DNA of 64,000 bases from Glaciibacter superstes DSM 21135 (GTDB taxonomy: Bacteria; Actinomycetota; Actinomycetes; Actinomycetales; Microbacteriaceae): NCBI RefSeq assembly GCF_000421145.1, contig NZ_ATWH01000015.1, forward strand, positions 1 through 64,000, read 5' to 3'. Under the pieces are notes generated by a model that was not told the origin of the DNA, made no database searches, and saw nothing but the letters and a program-made list of their open reading frames with translations. Positions 26,773 to 35,545 of this stretch are shown here, in pieces. A program made the position numbers and the translations under genes. How positions within the stretch are numbered: the stretch's first letter is position 1; the number at the start of each line of letters is the position of its first letter.

Positions 26773-27873
26773 ATGGTGGCGCAGCTTCCTGACTACCCGT
26801 GGGACCAGATGGCGCCGTTCACGGAGCGCGCTCGCGCTCACCCGAACGGGGTCGTTGACCTGTCGATCGGTTCCCCGGTCGATGCGACCCCAGAGATCAT
26901 CCGGCGCGCACTGACTGAGGCGACGGATGCGCACGCCTACCCGCAGACTGCCGGCTCGCCGGAACTGCGGGCCGCGATCATCGCGTGGTACGAGAGACGC
27001 CGTGGGGTGTTCGGACTCACTGACCGGAACGTGCTGCCGACAATCGGCTCGAAAGAACTGGTGGCCCTGCTGCCGATGATGATCGGTGTCGGGCCGGGAG
27101 ACATCGTCGTGCACCCGCGTGCCGCCTACCCCACCTATGCGATCGGCGCCGCCCTGGCCGGGGCGACGCCGTTTCCGTCCGACGACCCGGCCGAGTGGCC
27201 TGAGGGCACCAGGCTTGTGTGGCTGAACAGCCCGGGAAACCCTGACGGACGAGTGCTCGGCGTCACCGAGCTGAGGGCAGCTGTCGAACGGGCGAGGGAA
27301 CTCGGTGCGGTCATCGTCAATGACGAGTGCTATGCCGAGCTCGGCTGGGACGGGCCCTGGGCAGACGAGGCGATTCCCAGCATCCTGGACTCGCGCGTCA
27401 TCGGCGACAGCCGGCACAACGTCGTCGCGATCTACTCGCTGAGCAAACAATCGAACCTGGCCGGCTACCGGGCCGCCTTTGCGGCCGGCTGCGGGGGAGT
27501 CATCGGACCATTGCTGACGATGCGCAAGCACGCCGGCCTGATTGTTCCTGCGCCTCTCCAAGCGGCGATGGTGGTAGCCCTCGGCGACGACGAACACGTC
27601 GCCGTGCAGAAGGAACGCTATCGAGCCAGGCGTGATGTGCTGCTTCCGGCGCTCGCCGATGCCGGCTTCCGCGTGGATCACAGCGTGGCCGGGCTGTATC
27701 TCTGGGCAACGGAGGGCGTCGACGCGTGGGAGTCGATCGATCGACTGGCCGCTCTCGGCATCTTGGCCGGACCGGGGCACTTCTACGGGGATTTCTATCC
27801 TGAGCACGTACGTTTCTCGCTGACCGCGACCGACGAACGCATCGCGGCCGCTGCCGAGCGACTGCGGCTCTGA
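26773..27873 (+). CDS. dapC: N-succinyldiaminopimelate aminotransferase DapC
   Basis: This 366-residue class I/II PLP aminotransferase has the PLP lysine in IYSLSKQSN. It carries NSPGNPDG and NDECYAELGWDG loops, as in the DapC branch. It transaminates N-succinyl-2-amino-6-oxopimelate in lysine/peptidoglycan synthesis. The start at 26773 is directly behind fdxA, implying co-transcription. dapB lies separately near 54.8 kb. Confidence 0.93.
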   Translation: MVAQLPDYPWDQMAPFTERARAHPNGVVDLSIGSPVDATPEIIRRALTEATDAHAYPQTAGSPELRAAIIAWYERRRGVFGLTDRNVLPTIGSKELVALLPMMIGVGPGDIVVHPRAAYPTYAIGAALAGATPFPSDDPAEWPEGTRLVWLNSPGNPDGRVLGVTELRAAVERARELGAVIVNDECYAELGWDGPWADEAIPSILDSRVIGDSRHNVVAIYSLSKQSNLAGYRAAFAAGCGGVIGPLLTMRKHAGLIVPAPLQAAMVVALGDDEHVAVQKERYRARRDVLLPALADAGFRVDHSVAGLYLWATEGVDAWESIDRLAALGILAGPGHFYGDFYPEHVRFSLTATDERIAAAAERLRL

Positions 27874-27880
27874 AACGCTT

Positions 27881-27906
27881 GCCGACCCGAGGCGCCTGGG
27901 GTCGGC
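27881..27906 (+). terminator. Possible hairpin after dapC
   Basis: GCCGACCC (27881-27888) pairs with GGGTCGGC (27899-27906) around a 10-base loop just after the dapC stop. There is no T-tract, so termination is uncertain. Confidence 0.35.
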
Positions 27907-27931
27907 GTAGGGTGAATCGAAGGAGGGGCGC

Positions 27932-28375
27932 ATGACCGATTCAGCAGAGATGTTCTCCTGTGCCGCCGAGCGCGTGATGTCGTCGTCGCCTGCCGAGTTG
28001 TACACCGCGTGGACACATCGATTCGACCTGTGGTTTGCTGCGGCCGGGTCAGTGGTGATGCGCGCCCAGGTGCACGAGCCGTTCTTCTTCGAGACCGAGT
28101 TCGATGGCACACGGCACCCGCACTATGGGCGGTTTCTCCGGTTGGAGGCCGACCGTCTCGTCGAGTTGACCTGGGTCACCGCCGGCACGGCCGGCGCCGA
28201 GACGCGGGTTCTGGTCGAGTTCGAGCTGCTCGAGGACCGCACGCTGCTCCGGCTGACACACTCCGGGTTCACGGATGCCGCGCTTGCCGACCAGCATGGA
28301 CTGGCCTGGCCTCTCGTTCTCGACCAGCTCGAAGAACGGATGATCAGCACCGCCCAGCCGTCCCCGGGTTGGTGA
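27932..28375 (+). CDS. SRPBCC/AHSA1-type lipid-binding-fold protein
   Basis: The 147-residue protein has the START-like SRPBCC pattern: an N-terminal strand, a helix (PAELYTAWT), then strands with DGTRHPHYGRFL and VELTWVTAGT. It ends in a long helix (WPLVLDQLEERM). Family members bind hydrophobic ligands or act on Hsp90; the ligand here is unknown. ATG 27932 has GGAGGGGC upstream. Confidence 0.8.
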   Translation: MTDSAEMFSCAAERVMSSSPAELYTAWTHRFDLWFAAAGSVVMRAQVHEPFFFETEFDGTRHPHYGRFLRLEADRLVELTWVTAGTAGAETRVLVEFELLEDRTLLRLTHSGFTDAALADQHGLAWPLVLDQLEERMISTAQPSPGW

Positions 28376-28398
28376 CGCGGGCCTTCCCGACCGGCGGT

Positions 28399-28560
28399 TC
28401 AGTCGTCGGCCGGCGGTAGCGTGAAGTGCGCAAGGGCCGACTCGTCACCACTGCCAGGGATGATCACGACGAACTGCCTCTCGTCGGTCCAGACGCCGAG
28501 CCTTCCTGCACGCATAGCCGCAACGGGCGGGAACGGAGCGCCCGTCGCATCCGTCACCAT
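28399..28560 (-). CDS. Small hypothetical protein, 53 residues
   Basis: A short frame beginning MVTDATGAPFPPVAAM reads as plausible protein with alternating polar/hydrophobic residues (RQFVVIIPG). The frame is open further upstream to 28731, but that part is not protein-like. An AGGA lies about 12 bases before ATG 28560. No function recognised; it may be spurious. Confidence 0.4.
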   Translation of the reverse strand: MVTDATGAPFPPVAAMRAGRLGVWTDERQFVVIIPGSGDESALAHFTLPPADD

Positions 28561-28748
28561 CAGGGCGATCCTAGCCAACTGTGGACAAGGCCTAACGAAC
28601 CGGCGGGACCCTTGGTGGATGCCACAGTAGGCGGCTGGGCCGATTAGGCTGTATTCGGGTTGACGCCGTTTCGCACCATCAGTGCCGTGGCGTACCGCCA
28701 CAAACCAGCAAGCAGCCAGCAGTCGGCACAACTACTTCAGGAGGCTCC

Positions 28749-30059
28749 GTGGGCGACGTCGCGCGGCAAACACCATCCAGCGAACCGCAGAAGGCCACCC
28801 TCAGCTACCCGGGTGGAACCGCAGAGTTCCCGATCCTGAAAAGCGTCGACGGTGCCGACAGCATCGATATCGGCACCCTGACCCGCCAGACGGGCCTGAC
28901 GACCTTCGACTCGGGCTTTGTGAACACCGCGGCAACGAGCTCCGCGATCACCTTCATCGACGGCGAAGAGGGTATCCTCCGCTACCGCGGGTATCCGATC
29001 GAGCAGATTGCCGAGAACTCGAGCTTCCTCGAAACCGCCTGGCTGCTCATCTACGGCGAACTCCCGAGCGCAAGCGAACTCGCGGACTTCGACACGCGCA
29101 TCCGTCGTCACACGCTGCTGCACGAAGACCTGCGTCGTTTCTTCGACGCGCTCCCGACAAACGCGCACCCAATGTCTGTGCTGTCGAGCGGTGTTTCGGC
29201 GCTGTCAACCTACTACCAGGACTCGCTGAGTCCGAAAGACCCGGCCCAGGTCGAGATCTCGACCATTCGCCTGCTCGCGAAGCTGCCGGTGATGGCCGCG
29301 TACGCGCACAAGAAGAGCGTTGGGCAGGCATTCCTCTACCCAGACAATTCGCTGAGCTTCGTCGACAACTTCCTGAAGCTCAACTTCGGCACGCTGGCGG
29401 AGCCGTATGAGGTCAACCCGGTCGTGAGCAAGGCGCTCGAGCGGTTGCTCATGCTGCACGAAGACCACGAGCAGAACGCCTCCACCTCGACTGTGCGCCT
29501 CGTCGGCTCGACGGAGGCGAACCTGTTCGCATCCGTCTCTGCTGGCATCAACGCCCTTTTCGGGCCGCTCCATGGGGGCGCGAACGAGGCTGTGCTCTCC
29601 ATGCTCGGCGACATCAAGGCGTCTGGTGAGGGCGTGGAGAAGTTCGTCGAACGGGTCAAGAACAAGGAGCACGGCGTGCGCCTGATGGGCTTCGGCCACC
29701 GGGTGTACAAGAACTACGACCCGCGCGCCCGGCTGGTCAAGGAGAGCGCCCACGAGCTGCTCGCCGCCCTCGGCGTACAGGACGACCTCCTCGACATCGC
29801 CATGGAACTTGAGCACTTCGCGCTGAACGACGACTACTTCCAGGAGCGCAAGCTCTACCCGAACGTCGACTTTTACACCGGCGTCATCTACAAGGCGATG
29901 GGGTTCCCGACTCGAATGTTCACCGTGTTGTTCGCCATCGGCCGGCTGCCCGGCTGGGTCGCGCACTGGCGCGAGATGAACTCAGACCCGGCCACCAAGA
30001 TCGGTCGCCCGCAGCAGCTCTACATCGGTTCGCCTGCCCGTGACTTCCCGGCCCGCTAG
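28749..30059 (+). CDS. gltA: Citrate synthase (type II)
   Basis: This 436-residue protein has the active-site His region GFGHRVYKNYDPRA, the distal HGGANE motif and the Asp region NVDFYTGVIYKAMG. The N-terminal beta-rich part is typical of hexameric bacterial citrate synthases. It condenses acetyl-CoA and oxaloacetate in the TCA cycle. GTG 28749 follows a perfect AGGAGG (28739-28744). Confidence 0.97.
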   Translation: MGDVARQTPSSEPQKATLSYPGGTAEFPILKSVDGADSIDIGTLTRQTGLTTFDSGFVNTAATSSAITFIDGEEGILRYRGYPIEQIAENSSFLETAWLLIYGELPSASELADFDTRIRRHTLLHEDLRRFFDALPTNAHPMSVLSSGVSALSTYYQDSLSPKDPAQVEISTIRLLAKLPVMAAYAHKKSVGQAFLYPDNSLSFVDNFLKLNFGTLAEPYEVNPVVSKALERLLMLHEDHEQNASTSTVRLVGSTEANLFASVSAGINALFGPLHGGANEAVLSMLGDIKASGEGVEKFVERVKNKEHGVRLMGFGHRVYKNYDPRARLVKESAHELLAALGVQDDLLDIAMELEHFALNDDYFQERKLYPNVDFYTGVIYKAMGFPTRMFTVLFAIGRLPGWVAHWREMNSDPATKIGRPQQLYIGSPARDFPAR

Positions 30060-30072
30060 GCCATCGACTTCG

Positions 30073-30136
30073 GCGCCGAGCCGTGATTTGAGCACCTTCG
30101 CCTGCCAGGGAAGGTGCTTTTCTCACGGCTCGGCGC
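30073..30136 (+). terminator. gltA terminator inside a larger perfect inverted repeat
   Basis: The inner stem AGCACCTT/AAGGTGCT (30091-30098, 30111-30118) is followed by TTTTC, like an intrinsic terminator. An outer 14-base perfect repeat (30073-30086 with 30123-30136, GCGCCGAGCCGTGA / TCACGGCTCGGCGC) encloses it. Confidence 0.75.
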
Positions 30137-30179
30137 GCAGGACGGGGTGCACGGCCAGCCATTTCTGGGAGCCCTCTGC

Positions 30180-30448
30180 TAGAATCGCCGAGGCTGGTTT
30201 CACGACCGGCCCTGCACGGCGTCAGCTTTGACGCCGCACGGAGCAGGCTGGCAGGAAGCTGGTCCTCGGTGGTGGTTTCCCAACCGGAGCATGATCGGGT
30301 TGGTGAATTTCTACTGGTGGCCAGCACAAGCCGGTGAGTAGTGCACAAGCACCGTTCACGACGCCCACATTCTGCCTGTTCCCCTGCTCCGTTGTATCCA
30401 CTCGCGCGCCACACGGGCAAACGAGTCTAAACAAAGGAGACAGACCTC
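30180..30448 (+). ncRNA. pnp 5' leader, probable actino-pnp RNA element
   Basis: The 269 bases before pnp contain several stems. GGCTGGT/ACCGGCC spans 30192-30211. A perfect 8-base stem lies at 30217-30236 (CGGCGTCA-GCTT-TGACGCCG). CCAACC/GGTTGG stems lie near 30.29 kb. A structured RNA named actino-pnp is known upstream of polynucleotide phosphorylase genes in actinobacteria and probably mediates feedback on RNase levels. The match is by position and fold, not by model search. Confidence 0.6.
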
Positions 30449-32740
30449 TTGGAAGGTCCAGAAATCACGTTCGCCGAAACCGTTATTGACAACGGAAAGT
30501 ACGGCAAGCGCACCATCCGTTTTGAAACCGGGCGTCTCGCCCAGCAGGCGCAGGGTTCTGCCGCCGCATACATCGACGAAGAGACCATGCTTCTCTCGGC
30601 GACATCCGTCAGCAAGAACGCGAAGGACAACTTCGACTTCTTCCCACTGACCATTGACGTCGAAGAGCGCATGTACGCAGCAGGCCGCATCCCCGGCAGC
30701 TTCTTCCGTCGCGAAGGTCGCCCGTCGACCGACGCCATCCTGACCTGCCGCCTGATCGACCGGCCGCTGCGCCCGTCGTTCGTCGACGGTCTCCGCAACG
30801 AGATCCAGGTCGTCGTGACCGTGCTGGCCATCGAGCCAGACGAACTGTACGACGTGCTCGCGATCAACGCGGCATCCATGTCGACGCAGCTCGCCGGCCT
30901 GCCGTTCTCCGGTCCGATCGGCGCCGTGCGCGTCGCGCTCGTTCCGGAAAAGAACGGTGGCGGCCAGTGGGTCGCCTTCCCGAAGCACTCGCAGCTGGAA
31001 GACGCCGTGTTCAGCATGGTCGTCGCGGGCCGCGTTGTGACGGATGCCGATGGCAGCCAGGACGTCGCGATCATGATGATCGAGGCTGAGGCCACCGACA
31101 ACGCCTGGAACCTCATCAAGGGCGGCGCCATCAAGCCGAACGAAGAGGCCATCGCGGGCGGCATCGACGCATCGAAGCCGTTCATCAAGCAGCTCGTCGA
31201 GGCCCAGCAGAAGGTTGCCTCATCTGCGGCGAAGGAAACTGCCCAGTTCCCGCTGTTCCCGCCGTACGAGCAGGCCACATACGACGCCGTCGCAGAACTC
31301 GCCTACGACGAGCTTAAGGGCGTTTACCAGATCGCAGCCAAGATCGAGCGCCAGAACGCCGATGACGCACTGAAGTCCCGCGTCAAGGAAGCCATCGCGG
31401 CCAAGGTCGAAGCCGGCACCCTGCCGGTCGGCGCCAACAACCAGGTGTCAGCCGCATACAAGTCGGTGACCAAGCTGGTCGTGCGCTCGCGCGTGCTCAA
31501 TGAGGGTATTCGCATGGACGGACGCGGCCTGGCCGACATCCGCCCGCTCGACGCCGAAGTGCAGGTCATCCCGCGCGTTCACGGATCGGCCATCTTCCAG
31601 CGCGGTGAGACCCAGATCCTGGGTGTCACAACGCTGAATATGCTGAAGCTCGAGCAGTCGATCGACAGCCTGAGCCCGGTCACCAAGAAGCGTTACATGC
31701 ACAACTACAACTTCCCGCCGTACTCGACCGGTGAAACCGGTCGGGTTGGCACGCCGAAGCGCCGCGAGATCGGCCACGGAGCGCTCGCAGAGCGCGCCCT
31801 GGTTCCCGTGCTGCCGACGCGCGAGGAGTTCCCGTACGCAATCCGTCAGGTGTCTGAGGCCCTCGGGTCCAACGGCTCCACCTCGATGGGTTCCGTCTGT
31901 GCATCCACCCTGTCGCTGCTGAACGCCGGCGTACCGCTGCGTGCACCGGTTGCCGGCATCGCCATGGGCCTCATCTCCGACACCGTTGACGGTGAGACCC
32001 GATATGCAGCGCTCACTGACATCCTCGGTGCGGAAGACGCCCTCGGCGACATGGACTTCAAGGTTGCCGGAACCAGCGAGTTCGTCACGGCGATCCAGCT
32101 GGACACCAAGCTCGACGGCATCCCGGCATCCGTGCTGGCCGGCGCGCTCAGCCAGGCGAAGGATGCTCGTACGACCATCCTCGCTGTGCTGAACGCCGCG
32201 ATCGACGCTCCTGACGAGATGGCGCCGACCGCGCCGCGCGTCATCAGCGTGCAGATCCCGGTCGACAAGATCGGCGAGCTGATCGGCCCGAAGGGCAAGA
32301 CGATCAACTCCATCCAGGACGAGACCGGCGCAGACATCTCGATCGAGGAAGACGGCACCGTGTACATCGGCGCCGTCGACGGTCCGTCGGCAGAGGCTGC
32401 GCGTGCGCAGGTTAACGCCATCGCGAACCCGACCAACCCCGAGGTCGGCGAGCAGTTCCTCGGAACCGTCGTGAAGATCGCCGCATTCGGCGCCTTCGTC
32501 TCGCTGCTCCCCGGCAAGGACGGCCTGCTGCACATCTCTGAGGTGCGCAAGCTCGCCGGTGGCAAGCGTGTCGAGAACGTCGAAGACGTGCTCGGCGTCG
32601 GCCAGAAGATCCTCGTCGAGATCACCAAGATTGACGACCGCGGCAAGCTCTCGCTCGCCCCGGTGGTAGAGGAAGATTCCGCTACCGCCGACAGCAGTGT
32701 GGACGCACCCGTCGGTGCTGACGTTCCTGCCGAAGGCTAG
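30449..32740 (+). CDS. pnp: Polynucleotide phosphorylase
   Basis: The 763-residue protein has two RNase PH cores, including [11 protein letters not shown] and [14 protein letters not shown] domain follows ([18 protein letters not shown]), then a C-terminal S1 domain ([18 protein letters not shown]). It degrades RNA 3' to 5' with phosphate. It starts at TTG 30449 behind AAAGGAGA. Confidence 0.97.
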   Translation: MEGPEITFAETVIDNGKYGKRTIRFETGRLAQQAQGSAAAYIDEETMLLSATSVSKNAKDNFDFFPLTIDVEERMYAAGRIPGSFFRREGRPSTDAILTCRLIDRPLRPSFVDGLRNEIQVVVTVLAIEPDELYDVLAINAASMSTQLAGLPFSGPIGAVRVALVPEKNGGGQWVAFPKHSQLEDAVFSMVVAGRVVTDADGSQDVAIMMIEAEATDNAWNLIKGGAIKPNEEAIAGGIDASKPFIKQLVEAQQKVASSAAKETAQFPLFPPYEQATYDAVAELAYDELKGVYQIAAKIERQNADDALKSRVKEAIAAKVEAGTLPVGANNQVSAAYKSVTKLVVRSRVLNEGIRMDGRGLADIRPLDAEVQVIPRVHGSAIFQRGETQILGVTTLNMLKLEQSIDSLSPVTKKRYMHNYNFPPYSTGETGRVGTPKRREIGHGALAERALVPVLPTREEFPYAIRQVSEALGSNGSTSMGSVCASTLSLLNAGVPLRAPVAGIAMGLISDTVDGETRYAALTDILGAEDALGDMDFKVAGTSEFVTAIQLDTKLDGIPASVLAGALSQAKDARTTILAVLNAAIDAPDEMAPTAPRVISVQIPVDKIGELIGPKGKTINSIQDETGADISIEEDGTVYIGAVDGPSAEAARAQVNAIANPTNPEVGEQFLGTVVKIAAFGAFVSLLPGKDGLLHISEVRKLAGGKRVENVEDVLGVGQKILVEITKIDDRGKLSLAPVVEEDSATADSSVDAPVGADVPAEG

Positions 32741-32788
32741 TCAGAAAGATCTCCCGGTGCGCCTCTCGCCAGGCCGCCGGTGAGACGG

Positions 32789-32824
32789 AGGGCTCGTCCT
32801 GCTTCGGCAGGGCGGGCCCTTTCG
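32789..32824 (+). terminator. pnp intrinsic terminator
   Basis: A 14-base stem (AGGGCTCGTCCTGC with GCAGGGCGGGCCCT, two G-U pairs) closes on a TTCG tetraloop and is followed by TTTC. It lies about 50 bases after the pnp stop. Confidence 0.85.
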
Positions 32825-32865
32825 CTTGCGCGCGGCCTCGCCGCGTCATCCGTTCCCCAACACTG

Positions 32866-32901
32866 TCAACTAGTTGAGTAGCTTGCAGAATAGCTATATA
32901 G
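32866..32901 (+). promoter_or_regulatory. Palindromes before the ArsR gene
   Basis: A perfect 12-base palindrome TCAACTAGTTGA (32866-32877) and a second CTATATAG (32894-32901) lie just before ATG 32909. The second covers a plausible -10 region. They are likely operator and promoter for the arsR-sulP pair, with autorepression. Confidence 0.55.
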
Positions 32902-32908
32902 TGAAGTA

Positions 32909-33265
32909 ATGAAGTTAGCCGACGAACTGCCCGTTGCCCAGTTGAAGGCGGAGCTGTTCAAGTCACTCGGGCATCCCGTGCGGGTTCAGGTACTCGAGCA
33001 ACTTGTCGAAGGGGAGCGGTCGGTCGGCGGTCTGGCTGATGCCCTCGGCATCGAACTCTCCGCCCTGTCGCAGCAACTCGGTGTGCTTCGCCGGGCCGGG
33101 GTCGTGGTGACCAGACGCGCTGGAAACACCATCCACTACTCCCTCCGTGACCCAGGCATGGTCGAGCTGCTCGCGGTGGCCAAACGGATGCTGGTGGCCA
33201 ATCTCCAGGATTCGCGTGCGCTGCTGCACACCATGGAAAACGATGCCGGAATGCGCTCGCGGTGA
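32909..33265 (+). CDS. ArsR-family transcriptional regulator
   Basis: The 118-residue winged-helix protein has the ArsR core (LFKSLGHPVRVQVLEQL, LSALSQQLGVLRRAGVV). No cysteine is present, so the classic metal site is absent and the signal is unknown. It overlaps the SulP gene (GTGA), so it probably controls the transporter. An AT-rich promoter with palindromes lies upstream. Confidence 0.9.
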   Translation: MKLADELPVAQLKAELFKSLGHPVRVQVLEQLVEGERSVGGLADALGIELSALSQQLGVLRRAGVVVTRRAGNTIHYSLRDPGMVELLAVAKRMLVANLQDSRALLHTMENDAGMRSR

Positions 33266-34926
33266 AGACCCGCACACGTGCCGCCCTCCGCTTCGTCCGA
33301 ACCCTCCTCCCGCAGGCGTCGGACGTCACCGCCATGCGCAGGTCCCCTGGCCGGGACCTGTTAGCAGGCCTGACCGTTGCCGTCGTCGCACTTCCGCTTG
33401 CCCTGGCATTCGGCGTTGCCTCCGGCATGGGGGCTGAGGCCGGACTCGTCACGGCCATCATCGCCGGCATCCTCGCGGCCGTATTCGGCGGAAGCAACCT
33501 GCAGATCTCCGGCCCCACCGGCGCCATGACCGTGGTGCTGGTTCCGGTCGTGCATCAGTTCGGAGGGGCGGGGGTTCTTCAGGTTGGTGTGATGGCCGGC
33601 GTGATCCTGCTGGTTCTGGCGTTCTCCGGGATGGGCCGCTACGTACGCTACCTCCCTGCCTCACTCGTTGAGGGGTTCACCGCTGGGATCGCCGTTGTCA
33701 TCGCGCTGCAGCAGGTGCCGAACATGCTCGGTGTTGCGCCGGGCGACCAGGAACAGGTCTGGGCACTGGCGTGGGATGCCATCCTTGGCTTCATTCAGGC
33801 GCCTGACCCGATTGCCCCCGCCATCGCACTCGGTGTGGCAGCGGTGATCCTGCTCGGTGCACGCTGGCGGCCGTCACTGCCGCTGTCGCTCGCCGCGATC
33901 GTGCTGGTGACGGCGTTCACGGCGTTGACGGGAAGCAGGCTCCCCGTCATCGGTGAATTGCCGAGTGGGCTGGCAGCACCGTCCGCGGGATTCCTCGACC
34001 CTTCGCTGTTGGCGGCGCTGCTTCCTTCTGCGCTTGCCGTTGCCGCACTTGCGGCCCTCGAGAGCCTGCTCTGTGCAACGGTCGCAGACGGAATGAGCGT
34101 GGGCGAGCGTCATAACCCAGACCGCGAGCTCTTCGGCCAAGGCATCGCGAACCTGGTCGTCCCCTTCTTCGGTGGCGTGCCCGCCACGGCGGCGATCGCT
34201 CGCACAGCGGTCAACGTGCGCAGCGGCGCGCGGTCGCGAATGGCCTCCATTTCGCACTCGCTGGTGCTTCTGGCCGTGGTGCTCGCCCTGGCACCCGTTG
34301 TCGGCTTCATCCCGCTCGCGGCCCTCGGCGGAGTGCTTCTCGCGACGACGATCCAAATGGTGCAGATCGGCGCGATCAAGGCGATGGTCAGGGCCACTCG
34401 CGCCGACGCCGTCGTCCTGATCCTGACGTTCGTCGTCACTGTCGCCGTCGACCTGGTCACCGCCGTCGTCGTCGGCCTTGCGGTCGCCGCCCTGCTGGCC
34501 CTGCGTGCGGTATCGCGAAGCGCTCGCGTGGAACAGGTGCCACTCGATGATGCAGACCACGGGGAACAGGAGCAGAAGCTCCTCTCCGAACACATCGTTG
34601 CCTATCGTTTCGACGGCCCGGTGTTCTTCGGGGCGGCCCACCGTTTTCTGCTTGAGCTGACCGAGGTGAGCGAAGTGTCTGTCGTGATTCTGCGCATGAG
34701 CAGGATCACGACGCTCGATGTCACCGGCGGACTGATGATCGATGACGTTGTCAATCGACTCGAGGCGAAAGGCATCATTGTGCTCGTCTCCGGAATCACC
34801 GACAGGCACCGGGACATGCTCCGCCGGCTCGGCGTTGCACCGCACCTGCGCGAACAGGGTCGCGTCTTCGTCGACACCCCGGAAGCGATCGTCTATGCCC
34901 GCACCCTGATTGCGATGCCGTCGTAG
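33262..34926 (+). CDS. SulP-family anion transporter with STAS domain
   Basis: This 554-residue protein has about 10-12 membrane segments with the SulP signature region (GGSNLQISGPTGAMTVVL and VPFFGGVPATAAIARTAVN). A C-terminal STAS domain spans about residues 445-550 (LRMSRITTLDVTGGLMIDDVV). SulP proteins move sulfate, bicarbonate or similar anions; the substrate cannot be told from sequence. GTG 33262 overlaps the ArsR stop. Confidence 0.92.
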   Translation: MKTRTRAALRFVRTLLPQASDVTAMRRSPGRDLLAGLTVAVVALPLALAFGVASGMGAEAGLVTAIIAGILAAVFGGSNLQISGPTGAMTVVLVPVVHQFGGAGVLQVGVMAGVILLVLAFSGMGRYVRYLPASLVEGFTAGIAVVIALQQVPNMLGVAPGDQEQVWALAWDAILGFIQAPDPIAPAIALGVAAVILLGARWRPSLPLSLAAIVLVTAFTALTGSRLPVIGELPSGLAAPSAGFLDPSLLAALLPSALAVAALAALESLLCATVADGMSVGERHNPDRELFGQGIANLVVPFFGGVPATAAIARTAVNVRSGARSRMASISHSLVLLAVVLALAPVVGFIPLAALGGVLLATTIQMVQIGAIKAMVRATRADAVVLILTFVVTVAVDLVTAVVVGLAVAALLALRAVSRSARVEQVPLDDADHGEQEQKLLSEHIVAYRFDGPVFFGAAHRFLLELTEVSEVSVVILRMSRITTLDVTGGLMIDDVVNRLEAKGIIVLVSGITDRHRDMLRRLGVAPHLREQGRVFVDTPEAIVYARTLIAMPS

Positions 34927-34943
34927 CGGTCTGTCAGCTCCGG

Positions 34944-35417
34944 CTATTCCGCGCCGAGACCGCGTTCAAGCAGGGGATGCAGGCGGTAGGGGATGAGCTC
35001 ACCCATCGCGAGCGACGTCTCGGTGCGCTCTACACCGTCACAGGCCAGGATCGTGGCATCGATGCGGAACAGGTCATCGGCATCCGTGCAGACGACCCGC
35101 ACCAGCAGGTCTGCCTCGCCGCTCATGCCGTGCGCTTGTACGATCTCGGGAATGCGGGCGAGTTCGGTGACGATCTCAGCAAGCCGTTTCTGCTGCACGT
35201 GCACCTCGATGAAAGCCGTCAGCGGGTATCCGAGGGTGTGCGTGTTGATGCGGCGGTCGAACGACAGGAACGTGTTCGACTCTTCGAGTCTGGCCATGCG
35301 AGCCTGCACCGTATTGCGCGACAGCTGCAGGCGCTGGGCGAGGGCGACAAACGTGCTGCGCGGGTCTTCAGAGAGTGCGAGGAGAAGCTGGGTATCCGTT
35401 TTGTCGACGCTGTGCAT
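34944..35417 (-). CDS. Lrp/AsnC-family regulator
   Basis: The 157-residue protein has an N-terminal HTH (LAQRLQLSRNTVQARMARLEE) and a C-terminal RAM/AsnC ligand domain (GEADLLVRVVCTDADDL). It is divergent from the branched-chain ketoacid dehydrogenase genes, as in other actinobacteria, and probably senses branched-chain amino acids or ketoacids. ATG 35417 is preferred over 35438, giving the usual MHSVDKTDTQLL start. Confidence 0.92.
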   Translation of the reverse strand: MHSVDKTDTQLLLALSEDPRSTFVALAQRLQLSRNTVQARMARLEESNTFLSFDRRINTHTLGYPLTAFIEVHVQQKRLAEIVTELARIPEIVQAHGMSGEADLLVRVVCTDADDLFRIDATILACDGVERTETSLAMGELIPYRLHPLLERGLGAE

Positions 35418-35482
35418 ACTGCAAGAGACTAGCAGCACGTGACGGGCATTGAGAAGGCATAATGCTCAGTATTGTGCGCGCC

Positions 35483-35524
35483 AGTTGTGCTCACTGTCGT
35501 ATCGACGTACGCTCACACACAACT
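35483..35524. promoter_or_regulatory. Spaced inverted repeat between Lrp and ketoacid dehydrogenase genes
   Basis: AGTTGTG (35483-35489) and CACAACT (35518-35524) form arms 28 bases apart in the divergent promoter region. This suits a dimeric or octameric Lrp-type regulator touching two helical turns. It is unproven. Confidence 0.4.
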
Positions 35525-35545
35525 TGGGCACAGATTACTTAGGCA

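Noticed and set aside
26242..28110. 622-codon open frame on the minus strand
   Set aside because: It is antisense to dapC and its neighbours, is rich in Arg/Asp/His low-complexity sequence, and has no recognisable domain.
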